From positions 1 through 64,000 of the forward strand of contig JAGOJY010000006.1 of NCBI GenBank assembly GCA_017994815.1: a stretch of 64,000 nt of DNA, in the 5' to 3' direction. A model generated the notes under the pieces. It ran no database searches and was not told the DNA's origin. It worked only from the letters and a program-made list of their open reading frames with translations. The stretch comes from Acidobacteriota bacterium. GTDB taxonomy: Bacteria; Acidobacteriota; Polarisedimenticolia; J045. Positions 16,880-26,018 of the stretch are shown in pieces (position 1 is the first letter of the stretch; every line of letters starts with the position of its first letter). A program made the translations under genes and the position numbers.

Positions 16880-18399
16880 CGGGAAATCCTCGACGGGGTC
16901 GCCGGCGCGTCGGGCTGAGCGGCCGCCGGATCCAGTGTCGTCCACGGTCCCGGAGCCGGCAAACCGGCGGCCGGACGCGGCTCACCGCGGAAGTACCCGC
17001 TCAGCCACAACCCGCCCGCGTACGCCGCGAGCAGCAACGCGTCGAACGTCGCCGAGGGCCAGCCCGTCGCGAACGGCACGACGCGCGAGACCACGAATAG
17101 CCCGACCGCGCTGCCGAGGGCGCCGCCGACACGACCCCACTCGGTCACGACCGGGCCGAGCCGGCCCGCGAACAGCCAGCACGTCCCGCTGCGCACGACG
17201 TACGCGCCAAGCGTGGCCCAAGCCGCGCCCTGCGCCCCGAACGGCGGGATCAGCAGGAAGTTCAGCCCGACCGCGGCCGCGCCCGACAGGATGTTGATCC
17301 AGGCGAAGTACGAGGTCTTCTTCTCCATCAGGATGTTGACCTGGAAGTGGTAGAAGAAGGCGAGCACGACGTGGGCCAGCGTCAGCACCGGCACCACCTG
17401 GTGCGCCGAACGGAATGCGGGAGTCGTGACCAGCGCGAGCAGCTCCTCCGCGAACAGCGAGATTGCCAGGGCCGCGAACGCCAACAGCGCGACGAAATAG
17501 CTGAACAACCGCGCGTACAGCCGGTTGGCGTCCGGCTCGTCGTAGTGCTGGATGCGGCGCGGCGTCCAGACCTGCGTGAACGGCGTGGTGACGAACTGGT
17601 GCCCGATCGTGCCGAACTTGTACCCCAGCGAGTACAGCCCGGCCTGCGCCACGGAGCCGTACTCCTTGACGAAGTAGCGGTCCGAGAACACGACCAGGAA
17701 GTTCGCCAGCTGCGAGGGGATCAGCGGCAGCCCGAAGCGCAGCATCTCGCGCAAGACCGGGCGCGAGACGGAGAAGCCGACGCGGCGCAGCACGAGCGCG
17801 AGCAGGCCCGTCGCCGCCAGCACGTTGGCGATGAGCGTGGCCGCGAGCACGCCCAAAACGCCGTACCCGGCCGCGAGGAGCACGATGTTCAGCGCGAGCG
17901 ACAGGACCAGCCGGCCGAGCGAGAACGCCGAGACGATCACGCTGGCCTGCACGGCGCGCAGGTAGGCGAAGGCGATGGCGATCAAGAGATCGAAGAACAG
18001 GCCGGCCAGCGCGACGTGGACCTCGGTCACGGCGCCGGGATCGTCCAGCACCAGCCGCGCGCCGAGCGGGGCCACGAGCGCGAGGGCCGACGTGATGACC
18101 AGTGCCAGCGTGGACAGACCGACCAGCGCGGTCGACACCGCGCGCCCGCGCTCCTTTTCGGTCCGGCCCTCGAAGTAGAACCGGCCGACCGCGTCAGCGA
18201 AGCCGAACCCGATCAGGATCGCCAGCAGCGCGGTCGTGACGTTGAGCAGCTCGAGGCGGCCGTAGTCGGCGGGAACGAGGTAGACCGTGTAAAACGGAAG
18301 CATGAGAAAGCCGACCGCGCGATTGAGGACGTTCGCGAGGCCGTACACGGACGAGTGTCGAAGGAAGACCTTGGCTTCGCCGACGAGGCCCTGGGGCAT
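16876..18399 (-). CDS. Polysaccharide flippase (Wzx/MATE-like)
   Basis: The 507-residue integral membrane protein has about 12-14 hydrophobic helices spread over its length. It opens with FLRHSSVYGLANVLNRAVGFLMLPFYTVYLVPADYGRLELLN, the typical N-terminus of the Wzx/PST group. FSDRYFVKEYGSVAQAGLYSLGYKFG in the middle is also typical. It would flip undecaprenyl-linked repeat units across the inner membrane for the ligase/polymerase encoded next. It is the first gene of its operon. About 370 nt separate it from the divergent beta-helix gene. Confidence 0.85.
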   Translation of the reverse strand: MPQGLVGEAKVFLRHSSVYGLANVLNRAVGFLMLPFYTVYLVPADYGRLELLNVTTALLAILIGFGFADAVGRFYFEGRTEKERGRAVSTALVGLSTLALVITSALALVAPLGARLVLDDPGAVTEVHVALAGLFFDLLIAIAFAYLRAVQASVIVSAFSLGRLVLSLALNIVLLAAGYGVLGVLAATLIANVLAATGLLALVLRRVGFSVSRPVLREMLRFGLPLIPSQLANFLVVFSDRYFVKEYGSVAQAGLYSLGYKFGTIGHQFVTTPFTQVWTPRRIQHYDEPDANRLYARLFSYFVALLAFAALAISLFAEELLALVTTPAFRSAHQVVPVLTLAHVVLAFFYHFQVNILMEKKTSYFAWINILSGAAAVGLNFLLIPPFGAQGAAWATLGAYVVRSGTCWLFAGRLGPVVTEWGRVGGALGSAVGLFVVSRVVPFATGWPSATFDALLLAAYAGGLWLSGYFRGEPRPAAGLPAPGPWTTLDPAAAQPDAPATPSRISR

Positions 18400-18660
18400 G
18401 TCCCTGGTTCCACGGCGCGCGGCGCGCGCCGGCCGCTCCGCGCCGGCGGGCTCGCGGCGGGTTCGGGGACGTCACTGCAAGGTCAAAACCGGCGCAGCTT
18501 GGATCGAATGCTGCGTCAATTCGGAAGAGTATGCCGCGCCACGCTTGGTGCGCGCCAACTGAGCGTCGCATCCTTTCAGTTTCGAAACCCGGGACGGCCT
18601 CGTCCGAGGTAAGTACGTCTGTAACCTGCGATTTAGACGGCGTTTCGGAAAACCTCGCTC

Positions 18661-18675
18661 TGGCACCCCGTTTGC
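18661..18675 (+). promoter_or_regulatory. Sigma-54 (RpoN) promoter upstream of the beta-helix gene
   Basis: TGGCAC (18661-18666), 5 bp, TTGC (18672-18675). The invariant GG and GC are separated by exactly 10 bp, matching the -24/-12 consensus. Transcription would start near 18687, giving a leader of about 85 nt to ATG 18771. The rest of the gap 18400-18770 shows no gene; it must also hold the leftward promoter of the flippase operon, for which I see no convincing match. Confidence 0.65.
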
Positions 18676-18770
18676 GTTCGGTTCGGGCAAGGACACGGCT
18701 GCCGCGGCGGTTGCGGCGGCGCAACGGGCAGCCCCGCGGCGCGGGACGGTGCCCGGGGACGGGGTTGAGA

Positions 18771-20963
18771 ATGGGTTGGCACCGGCTGCTCCTCTGGGCC
18801 GCGCTCGCGGCTGCCAGTTCTCCTTTGTTCGCGGCGACCATCGACGTGGACGAACCGGGCGTGCTCGACACCCCCGGGGCGACCTACCGGCTGTCCCGCG
18901 ACATCTCCGCCGACATGACCGCATTCACGATCGGGGCCGACAACATCACGCTCGATCTGAACGGGCACGTGCTCACTTACGGGGGCCGCTCCTACGCGAA
19001 GATCCCGAACTCCGGGTTCGAGGCCGGCGGGTCGAAGCCCGACAGCTGGAACCTCGGGTCGGCTCCGGGCGCGACGCGCGTGGCCCGGACGACCTACTAC
19101 GGATCGTGGGAGCTCAAGGTCGACCTCGCCGCGGGCGCGAGCCAGTCGATCCGCTCGGCGACGATCGAGTTGCCGGCGGGCAAGACGTTCGAAGCCTACG
19201 CGTTGGCCAAGGGGGCTTCTGGCAACACCGCCCGGCTCAAGGTGGTCAACGCCGCGAACGGCAGTGTCGTCGGCCAGGCCGACTCGACGGCGATCCACCG
19301 CGGCTTCGGCATCGAGGTGACGTTCAAGCCCAGCGCGGCGACCGACGTGTACCTCGTGCTCGAGCTCGGCGCCGGGAGCGGTCCGCGCGGCACGATGTAC
19401 GTGGACGAGGTGGACGTCCGCCCGGCGCGCGACTACGGCGTCGCCTGCTACCGCTACCAGAACACCGGCACGTTCCCCGACACGCCCTCGGGATATCCCA
19501 AGAACTGCAACACGTTCACGATCACCGACAGCGTGGGGTCCGGTCGCATCGTGCAGGGAGTGGGCGATGGCGTGCGCTCGGCGGCGATCTACGGCTCGGG
19601 CAACATCACGATCCGCAACGTCGAGGCCCGCGCCACCGGCATCAACACCCCGGTCGTCGAGATCGCCAACGCCACCGCGATCTCGATCGACGGAGCGGAG
19701 CTGACCAGCACCTCGAAGACGGTGTTCAACCGGATGTCGCCGACCGGGATCCTGAAGATCGACCGCGGCGGCGGGCCGACCGTGATCCGCAACAGCACGC
19801 TGACCGGCGGCGCGCAGATGGGGATCAGCCTGTACCGCCGCGATGGCGAGCAGGATGCCGCGAAGCAGACGCTGATCGAGAACAACACGATCAAGCACGA
19901 GGAGAAGGTCACCGAGGGGTACGGGATCGCGATCAACGGCGTCGTCAACTTCGTGATCCGGAACAACCGGATCCAGCCGGTCAAGGGGCGCGGGATCCTG
20001 CTCGACAACTCCGGGACCGACGCCGCCAACGTCAACGGCGAGATCGTCGGGAACACGATCGACGTCTACGAGCAGCGCACCCCGGAGTACGAGCCGGACC
20101 AGCTGATGGCGGTCGGCATCCGGCTGCGCTCGTTCAACGAGACCGATGCCAACCGCGGGATCGTGATCCGTGACAACACGATCACCGCGCACACCGACGG
20201 CAACGGAGTTGGCGAGGCGTATGCCCTCGCGTTCAACAGCGAATCGCCGACCGACGACATCCGCATCGAGAACAACCGGCTCAAGGCCTGGACCAGCGAT
20301 CCTTCCCGGCCGGTCGCGGCGCTCGGCGCGCTGTCCAAGGCCCCGACCGGCAAGATCGCGATCGTCGGCAACACGTTCGAGAGCAACCGCCACTGCATCC
20401 GCTTCGGCAACCACGACGCGTGGAACAGCACCGGGATCTGGTTCGAGAGCAACACCTTCAAGAAGAGCGGCGAAGCCGGCGGCGGGACGTTCAAGACGAT
20501 CCTCTACGGGTTCAGCGACGGCATCGCCAAGGACCACGAACTGGTGGACGGCGTGTACCTCGACGGGACCGATCACGACGACGTGCAGTTCTCCGGCAGC
20601 GGCGAGAAGAGCCTGATTCTGTGCTGGTTCCTCGACGTGGTCGTGAAGGACGGTTCGGGCCGGCCGATCCAGGGCGCGACGGTCACCTTCACCGACACGA
20701 ACGGCGACGTCAAGACCGAGCGCACCGGCTCCGACGGCAAGGCCCGCGGCTGTCTGCCGGAGTACGTCCGCTCCGGCAGCTCGGGGACCTCGTACGACCG
20801 CAAGAACCCGTACCGCGTGCGCGTGTCGTACGCCGGCGGATCGCAGGAGAAGACGGTCACCGTGGAGCGGACCCAGACGCTCACCTTCACGTTCGGCAGC
20901 GGCGGCGGCGACGACAACACGCCGCCCGGAAACGTCAAGGGTCTGCGCCGCGGCGACGCTTAG
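18771..20963 (+). CDS. Secreted right-handed parallel beta-helix protein
   Basis: The protein has 730 residues. A signal peptide (MGWHRLLLWAALAAASSPLFA) is followed by a DITLDLNGH-like opening (NITLDLNGHVLTYGG), a carbohydrate-binding-like insert, and many beta-helix rungs such as IRNNRIQP, IENNTIKHE and VIRDNTITAH (residues roughly 270-590). Next comes a CarboxypepD_reg-like domain with DGSGRPIQGATVTFTDTNG. Such proteins are often polysaccharide lyases, epimerases or surface glycan-binding proteins. The last residues (DNTPPGNVKGL) look like the first strand of a fibronectin type III domain that stops abruptly. Expression is probably RpoN-dependent. Confidence 0.8.
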   Translation: MGWHRLLLWAALAAASSPLFAATIDVDEPGVLDTPGATYRLSRDISADMTAFTIGADNITLDLNGHVLTYGGRSYAKIPNSGFEAGGSKPDSWNLGSAPGATRVARTTYYGSWELKVDLAAGASQSIRSATIELPAGKTFEAYALAKGASGNTARLKVVNAANGSVVGQADSTAIHRGFGIEVTFKPSAATDVYLVLELGAGSGPRGTMYVDEVDVRPARDYGVACYRYQNTGTFPDTPSGYPKNCNTFTITDSVGSGRIVQGVGDGVRSAAIYGSGNITIRNVEARATGINTPVVEIANATAISIDGAELTSTSKTVFNRMSPTGILKIDRGGGPTVIRNSTLTGGAQMGISLYRRDGEQDAAKQTLIENNTIKHEEKVTEGYGIAINGVVNFVIRNNRIQPVKGRGILLDNSGTDAANVNGEIVGNTIDVYEQRTPEYEPDQLMAVGIRLRSFNETDANRGIVIRDNTITAHTDGNGVGEAYALAFNSESPTDDIRIENNRLKAWTSDPSRPVAALGALSKAPTGKIAIVGNTFESNRHCIRFGNHDAWNSTGIWFESNTFKKSGEAGGGTFKTILYGFSDGIAKDHELVDGVYLDGTDHDDVQFSGSGEKSLILCWFLDVVVKDGSGRPIQGATVTFTDTNGDVKTERTGSDGKARGCLPEYVRSGSSGTSYDRKNPYRVRVSYAGGSQEKTVTVERTQTLTFTFGSGGGDDNTPPGNVKGLRRGDA

Positions 20964-20977
20964 CCGTACCGAAGTCC

Positions 20978-21011
20978 GAGGGGGCAGCCCCGCGCTGCCC
21001 CCTCGCTTTTT
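20978..21011 (+). terminator. Factor-independent terminator after the beta-helix gene
   Basis: GAGGGGGCAG (20978-20987) pairs perfectly with CTGCCCCCTC (20995-21004) over a 7-nt loop, and GCTTTTT follows. Confidence 0.85.
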
Positions 21012-21047
21012 CGTCAGAGTGGACGGGAGCCTCGGCGCAGGGACGAA

Positions 21048-21076
21048 CTGGCACGGGCTCGTATCCGCGGTAAACT
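21048..21076 (+). promoter_or_regulatory. Putative sigma-70 promoter for the dehydrogenase/GT operon
   Basis: CTGGCA (21048-21053), 17 bp, TAAACT (21071-21076). The -10 region shares CGGTAAACTC with the promoter proposed at 2234. The leader to ATG 21146 would be about 63 nt. Confidence 0.35.
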
Positions 21077-21145
21077 CCGAATTGCTCGCGTAGCGTGCCC
21101 GGTCCCGCGAGCGAGTTGCCCCGCAAGGGAAGTCGCCACCCGCAC

Positions 21146-22405
21146 ATGTCCCTCGCCACTGTCGAGCGCTCGCCCGGCGACGCGCAAGCGCGCATTCCCG
21201 ACGAGCCGTTGTTCACCGCGGAGGTCGAGATCCCCGCCTTCGAGGTGCGCGGCTGGGTTTCGATCCACTCCCTCGGCGCCCGCGGCGCGTGCGGTGGGAT
21301 CCGGCTCTATCCCGACGTCGAGCGCCGCGAGGTCGAGGCGCTCGCGCGCGCCATGACGTACAAGTACGCCTTCTTCGAGAAGGAGATGGGCGGCGCCAAG
21401 GCCGGGTTCCGCCTGCCGTTCGGCTGGCCGCCCGAGAGGCGCCGCGGGGCGCTGCGCGAGATCGGCGCGCACATCGCGCCGCTGGTGCGTGCCAACGTGT
21501 ACAACCCGTGGACCGACATGAACTGCTCGCGCGACGACCTGCGCGAGATCATGGCCGGCGCGGGGATCGGGATCCCGGAGGTCGGCGACTCCGCGTACAC
21601 CACGGCGCTCTCGACGTTTGCCGGCGTGATGGCGTGCGCCGCGCACGCGCAGGTCGGTGCGCGCGACCTGCGCGTCACGATCGAGGGCCTCGGAAACGTC
21701 GGGACGTGCCTGGCCACGGAACTCGTCGCGCGGGGTGCAAAGGTGGTCGGCCTCTCGAACCGGGTCGGCGCCGTGGCCGATCCGGCGGGGCTCGACGTTG
21801 CGGCGATCGCCCGCGCCCGCGAGGCACACGGGGATGCCTGGGTCGACGAGCCGGGGCCGTGGACCCGCGTCGACCGCGAACAGGTGCCGGCCCTCGCGGC
21901 CGACGTCCACGTCCCCTGCGCGCGGACCGAGGCGATCACCTCCGAGCGCGCGGCACGGATCGGCGCGCCGTACGTCGTCCCCGCCGCCAACGTGCCGTGC
22001 ACCGAGGGCGGTGTACTGGAACTGGAACGGCGCGGCATCCGCCTGCTGCCGGACTTCGTGATCAACGGCGGCGGGATCGTCGGGACCGGGCTCGGCGAAT
22101 TGGCCAGCTCCGACGAGGCGATCCGCGCCGTCTTCTTCGGCGAATTCCAGCAGATGATCCGCCGGCTGCTGCAGCTCGCCGAACACACGCAGCGCACGCC
22201 GGTCGACCTGGCGCGCGACGAGGCGCACCGCAACTACGAGGCGCTGGTCCGCTCCGCGCGGCGCGTGCCGAAGCTGCCCCAGAAGGTCTACCACGCGCTG
22301 GCCTGGCGGGGGCTGGTCCCGCGGCGGCAGCTTCGCCGGCGCAGCGCCGAGCACCTGCTCCGGGTGCTGAACGGACGTTTCGCCGAGCGGCAGGGGAACG
22401 CGTGA
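21146..22405 (+). CDS. Glu/Leu/Phe/Val dehydrogenase-family protein
   Basis: The 419-residue protein has the two-domain amino-acid dehydrogenase layout. The N-terminal domain carries GGAKAGFRLPFGW, with the catalytic-type lysine. The C-terminal Rossmann domain has VTIEGLGNVGTCLATELVARGAKVV. VPAANVPCTEGG and FVINGGGIVGTGLGELA also match the family. Known members deaminate glutamate or branched or aromatic amino acids reversibly with NAD(P). The usual PAPDVGT segment is replaced by NPWTDMNCSRDDL, so the substrate may be unusual. GTG 21095 is an alternative start. It overlaps a GT2 gene, which ties it to glycan synthesis rather than to central nitrogen metabolism (inference). Confidence 0.8.
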   Translation: MSLATVERSPGDAQARIPDEPLFTAEVEIPAFEVRGWVSIHSLGARGACGGIRLYPDVERREVEALARAMTYKYAFFEKEMGGAKAGFRLPFGWPPERRRGALREIGAHIAPLVRANVYNPWTDMNCSRDDLREIMAGAGIGIPEVGDSAYTTALSTFAGVMACAAHAQVGARDLRVTIEGLGNVGTCLATELVARGAKVVGLSNRVGAVADPAGLDVAAIARAREAHGDAWVDEPGPWTRVDREQVPALAADVHVPCARTEAITSERAARIGAPYVVPAANVPCTEGGVLELERRGIRLLPDFVINGGGIVGTGLGELASSDEAIRAVFFGEFQQMIRRLLQLAEHTQRTPVDLARDEAHRNYEALVRSARRVPKLPQKVYHALAWRGLVPRRQLRRRSAEHLLRVLNGRFAERQGNA

Positions 22406-23379
22406 GCCTCGCCTACGACGCCGTCCTCATCACCCACAACGAGGACCGGTGGGTCGCGGGAGCGATGGAGTCGATCCTCGGGCAGACGCTCCCGCCGCAG
22501 CAGATCTTCGTCATCGACGACGGTTCCACCGACGGCACCCAGGAGGTCCTCGCGCCGTACGCGGGGAGGGCGCGGATCGTCCGGCAGGACCCCGGCAAGG
22601 GGATCGCCGCCGCCCGCAACCTGGGGATCGCGCTCGGCCGCGCGCCGCTGATCGCCTTCCTGGACGGCGACGATCTGTGGGCTCCGCACAAGTCCGAGCA
22701 GCAGGTCCTCGAGTTCGAGCGCTGGCCCGACCTCGGGCTGTGCTCCGCACGCTCGTTGGCCTGCAACGCCGCGCTGCAGCCGCTCGAGCACCAGCCGGAG
22801 GTCACGCCGCGCTCCGGCGAGTTCGTCTTCGACGAGCTGTACCTTTTGGGCTTCCCGCTGCCCCCGAGCGTGACGATGGCTCGCCGCGAGGCATTCGAGC
22901 GCTGCGGCGGATTCGACGAGCGGATGTCGAAGTCGCAGGACATCGAGTGCTGGCTCCGGATCGCGATGTTCTACCGCGTCTCGTGCCTGCCGCAGGTGCT
23001 CGCCCGGCGCCGGATCCACCCCGCGTCGGTCAGCTCGCGGGCCAACGCCGCGACGGTGCTGCGCTTCGACAAGCTGTGTTTCGAGCTGTGCGAGGAGGCG
23101 GCGCGCCGGTTCGGCGTCGAGCTGCCGATCCCGGCCAAGGAGCGCAAGGTGGTCAGCCACCTCAAGCGGCTCAAGCTGATGCTGGAGGTCGGCGACTTCG
23201 AGGGCGCGCGGGTCTTCCGCGAGGAACTGCAGCGACTCGGCCGCTTCGGGCTCGCGCTGCGCGGCGACTTCTACGCCGACATGCTCAAGTTCAGGCTCAA
23301 GCAGCTGGGGCGCGCGCTCTACGCGCTCGGCGCGCCGGGCCCCGAACCGGTGCGCGGCCAGCGCACGGAGGCACCGTGA
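22402..23379 (+). CDS. GT2 family glycosyltransferase
   Basis: The 325-residue protein has a GT-A domain: AVLITHNEDRWVAGAMESIL, VIDDGSTDGTQEVL, then the DxD in AFLDGDDLWAPHKSEQQ, and FDERMSKSQDIECWLRIAM as the acceptor-site region. A charged helical tail of about 90 residues follows and there is no membrane segment, so it acts in the cytoplasm. Start GTG 22402 overlaps the dehydrogenase stop, and its stop overlaps the CapK-like start. Confidence 0.85.
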   Translation: MSLAYDAVLITHNEDRWVAGAMESILGQTLPPQQIFVIDDGSTDGTQEVLAPYAGRARIVRQDPGKGIAAARNLGIALGRAPLIAFLDGDDLWAPHKSEQQVLEFERWPDLGLCSARSLACNAALQPLEHQPEVTPRSGEFVFDELYLLGFPLPPSVTMARREAFERCGGFDERMSKSQDIECWLRIAMFYRVSCLPQVLARRRIHPASVSSRANAATVLRFDKLCFELCEEAARRFGVELPIPAKERKVVSHLKRLKLMLEVGDFEGARVFREELQRLGRFGLALRGDFYADMLKFRLKQLGRALYALGAPGPEPVRGQRTEAP

Positions 23380-24755
23380 GCCTCGGGGCGTGGCTCATCC
23401 GCGAGGCGATCGCCCCCGCGTGGGCCGCGCGCGAGCGCTCGCCGTACCTGCGGGTCGCGGCGGCGCTGAAGGCGCACGAGCGGTTGTCCCTGGACGAGCG
23501 GCAGCACCGCCAGTGGTCGCTCCTGCTCGACATCGTGGCCCAGGCCTGGGAGCAGAGCCCCTTCTACCGCCAGCGCTTCGCCGACGCCGGGTTCGACCCG
23601 CGCGACCTGCGCGATTGGGACGACCTGCGGCGCCTGCCCGTCATCACCAAGCGCGACATCGCGGCCAACACCGAGCGCATCATCGCCGCATCGGCCGACC
23701 GCGCGGCGCTGATCCCGCGCAAGACCTCGGGTTCCACCGGCGTGTCGCTGCACTTCTTCGTCGACGAGCAGTGCGCGCAGTGGAAGCGTGGCGTGGCGCT
23801 GTACCGCGACGAGTGGACCGGCTGGCGGCTCGGCGAGTGGCGGGCGATGGTCTGGGGCAACCCGGATTACGCGAAGAACTGGCGGCTGTGGCTGCGCAAC
23901 GCCCTGCTCGAGCGCGGCTTCGCCCTCGACACCCTGCGGATGTCGCGGCCGATGATGGACGCCTTCGCGGCCCAGGTGCTGGCCCGCCGGCCGACGATGC
24001 TGTTCGGCCACGCGCACTCGCTGTTCCTGTTCGCGGACTTCTGGCGCCAGCGCGGTCTGCCGGAGTACCGGCCGCGCGCGATCCTCAGCACCGCGATGGT
24101 GCTGCACCCGCACGAGCGCCGCCGCATCGCCGACGTGTTCGGCGAGCGCGTCTTCGACCGCTACGGCTGCGAGGAGGTGAGCCTGATCGCCAGCGAGTGC
24201 GAGGCGCACAGCGGGCTGCACCTGAACACCGACTCTTTGGTGGTCGAGGTCCTCGACGGCGGCGCGCCGGCCGTGCCGGGTCGCGACGGGGCGGTGGTCG
24301 TGACCGACCTGTTCAACCGCGGGTTCCCGCTGATCCGCTACCAAGTGGGCGACATGGCGGTGCCGGCCGCGGGAAGTTGCCCGTGCGGGCGCAGCTACCC
24401 GCTCCTGGAACGCGTGGCCGGGCGCATCTCGGATTACCTGGTGACGCCGGAGGGCGAGTGGGTCTCCGGGATCTCGCTGACCGAGAACTTCGCGACGCTG
24501 ATCCCGGGCCTGTACCAGGTCCAGATCGTCCAGGACCGGCTCGACCACCTGCTGCTGCGCGTGGTCCCGGGGCCCGGGTACGGACCGGCGAGCCAGCGGC
24601 ACGCGGCCGTCCTGGTCCGGGACCGCTTCGGGCCGGAGATGCGCTTCGACTTCGAGGTGGTGGACGCCCTCCACCCCGAGCCGTCGGGGAAGTACCGTTT
24701 CGCCATCTGCAAACTGGAAGAAAACGCCGCACGTGCTAGCATCAACACGGCATAA
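23376..24755 (+). CDS. CapK / phenylacetate-CoA ligase-like adenylate-forming protein
   Basis: The 459-residue protein belongs to the AMP-binding ligase superfamily in its CapK form. It has SPFYRQRFADAGFDP at the N-terminus, the P-loop IPRKTSGSTGVSL, FDRYGCEEVSLIASEC (A5-type motif), YQVGDMAV and CPCGRSYPLLERVAGRISDYL. CapK-type proteins sit in capsule and EPS clusters and probably activate an acid to decorate the glycan. With an amino-acid dehydrogenase and a GT2 in the same overlapping unit, an amino-acid or keto-acid substituent is a reasonable guess (inference). Confidence 0.82.
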   Translation: MSLGAWLIREAIAPAWAARERSPYLRVAAALKAHERLSLDERQHRQWSLLLDIVAQAWEQSPFYRQRFADAGFDPRDLRDWDDLRRLPVITKRDIAANTERIIAASADRAALIPRKTSGSTGVSLHFFVDEQCAQWKRGVALYRDEWTGWRLGEWRAMVWGNPDYAKNWRLWLRNALLERGFALDTLRMSRPMMDAFAAQVLARRPTMLFGHAHSLFLFADFWRQRGLPEYRPRAILSTAMVLHPHERRRIADVFGERVFDRYGCEEVSLIASECEAHSGLHLNTDSLVVEVLDGGAPAVPGRDGAVVVTDLFNRGFPLIRYQVGDMAVPAAGSCPCGRSYPLLERVAGRISDYLVTPEGEWVSGISLTENFATLIPGLYQVQIVQDRLDHLLLRVVPGPGYGPASQRHAAVLVRDRFGPEMRFDFEVVDALHPEPSGKYRFAICKLEENAARASINTA

Positions 24756-24760
24756 AAACC

Positions 24761-24778
24761 AAGCCGCGCGCGGCTTTT
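24761..24778 (+). terminator. Terminator-like palindrome
   Basis: AAGCCGCG-CGCGGCTT followed by TT, directly after the CapK-like stop. The palindrome has no free loop and the T-run is short, so it may only be partly effective. The 99-nt gap shows nothing else. Confidence 0.4.
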
Positions 24779-24854
24779 CGCGCGGCCCGCTGCCCCCGTC
24801 CGGCGCCCGCTTCGTACGGGACCCCCTGCCGTTCGAACCGCCCCGCGGAATCCC

Positions 24855-26018
24855 ATGCGCCCGATCATCGCGCACCTGATCGCCTCGAACTTCTACGGCG
24901 GTCCCGAGCGCCAGATCGTCCAGCACTGCGTCCGGCTGCGGCGGATGGGGTGGCCTGCCGTCGTGGGGTCGTTCCGCGAGAACCGCCCCCGCGTGGACGT
25001 GCTGCACGAGGCCGAGCTGCAGGACCTGCCGACGTTCGCCATCGACACCCGCACCGGCTTCAGCCCGCTGGCGATCCCCCGGCTCGTCTCGGCTCTGCGC
25101 CGGCACGGCGTCGACCTGCTCGTGACCCATGGGTACAAATCGGCCGTGGTCGGGCACCACGCGGCGCGGGGCCTCGGCTTGCCGCGGGTCTCGTTCCTGC
25201 GGGGCTTCACCGCCGAGAACTTCCGCGTGCGCGCCTACGAGCGGCTGGAGCGAGCGTACGTGCGCCGGGCCGACCTCGTCGTCTGCGTGTGCGAGGCGAT
25301 GCGCCGTCGGATGGAGGCGGCGGGAATTCCGGCCGCCCGCCTGCGCGTCGTCCACAACGCGGTCCACGTCGACGTCGAACAGGTCCAGCCGCTCGACGTG
25401 CGCGCGGCGTTCGGGCTCCCCGCGGATTCGCGGGTCCTCGTCGCGGTCGGGCGGCTCAGTCCGGAGAAGGGCCAACCGGAACTGCTGCAGGCGCTCCCCG
25501 CGATCCTGGCGCGCGCCGCCGCGGCGCGGCTGCTCCTCGTCGGCCACGGCTTCCTGGAGCCGGCCCTGCGCGAACAGTGCCGGGACCTCGGCCTGGAGCG
25601 GGCGGTGACCTTCACCGGGTTCCGCACGGACGCGCTGGCGATCATGGCCGGCGCGGACCTCTTGGTCCTGCCGTCGCGCAGCGAGGGCTTGCCCAACGTC
25701 GTCCTCGAGGCGTTCGCCCTCGGCCTGCCGGTGGTGGCGACCGGTGTCGGCGGAGTTCCCGAGATCGTCGAGGACCAGCGCAGCGGCTGGATCGTCCCGC
25801 CGCGGCGGCCGGACCTGCTCGCGGCCGCGGTGCTCGAGGCGCTGGCGCAGCCCGCGCTGGCGCGGGCCCGCGCCGAGCAGGCTCGCGCCGACCTGCAGCA
25901 GCGCTTCGCGCCCGACGTCCAGACGCGGACGCTGGTCGCCGTGTACCAGGACGCGCTCGCAACGCGGCGGCCGCGCGCCGCCGCGGTGCCGGGCGGAGTG
26001 CCGGGCCATGCCGCCTAG
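24855..26018 (+). CDS. GT4 family glycosyltransferase
   Basis: The 387-residue GT-B protein starts with MRPIIAHLIASNFYGGPERQIVQHC, the donor-site loop of GT4 enzymes. It has AVGRLSPEKGQPELLQALP, LLLVGHGFLEPAL and the EX7E motif in SEGLPNVVLEAFALGLPVVATGVGG. It most likely adds a hexose-type sugar in the cytoplasm. It overlaps the next gene by 11 nt. Confidence 0.88.
   Translation: MRPIIAHLIASNFYGGPERQIVQHCVRLRRMGWPAVVGSFRENRPRVDVLHEAELQDLPTFAIDTRTGFSPLAIPRLVSALRRHGVDLLVTHGYKSAVVGHHAARGLGLPRVSFLRGFTAENFRVRAYERLERAYVRRADLVVCVCEAMRRRMEAAGIPAARLRVVHNAVHVDVEQVQPLDVRAAFGLPADSRVLVAVGRLSPEKGQPELLQALPAILARAAAARLLLVGHGFLEPALREQCRDLGLERAVTFTGFRTDALAIMAGADLLVLPSRSEGLPNVVLEAFALGLPVVATGVGGVPEIVEDQRSGWIVPPRRPDLLAAAVLEALAQPALARARAEQARADLQQRFAPDVQTRTLVAVYQDALATRRPRAAAVPGGVPGHAA

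Noticed and set aside
18633-20576. 647-residue open frame on the minus strand
   Set aside because: Antisense shadow of the beta-helix protein; its repeats are reflections of the sense-strand rungs.
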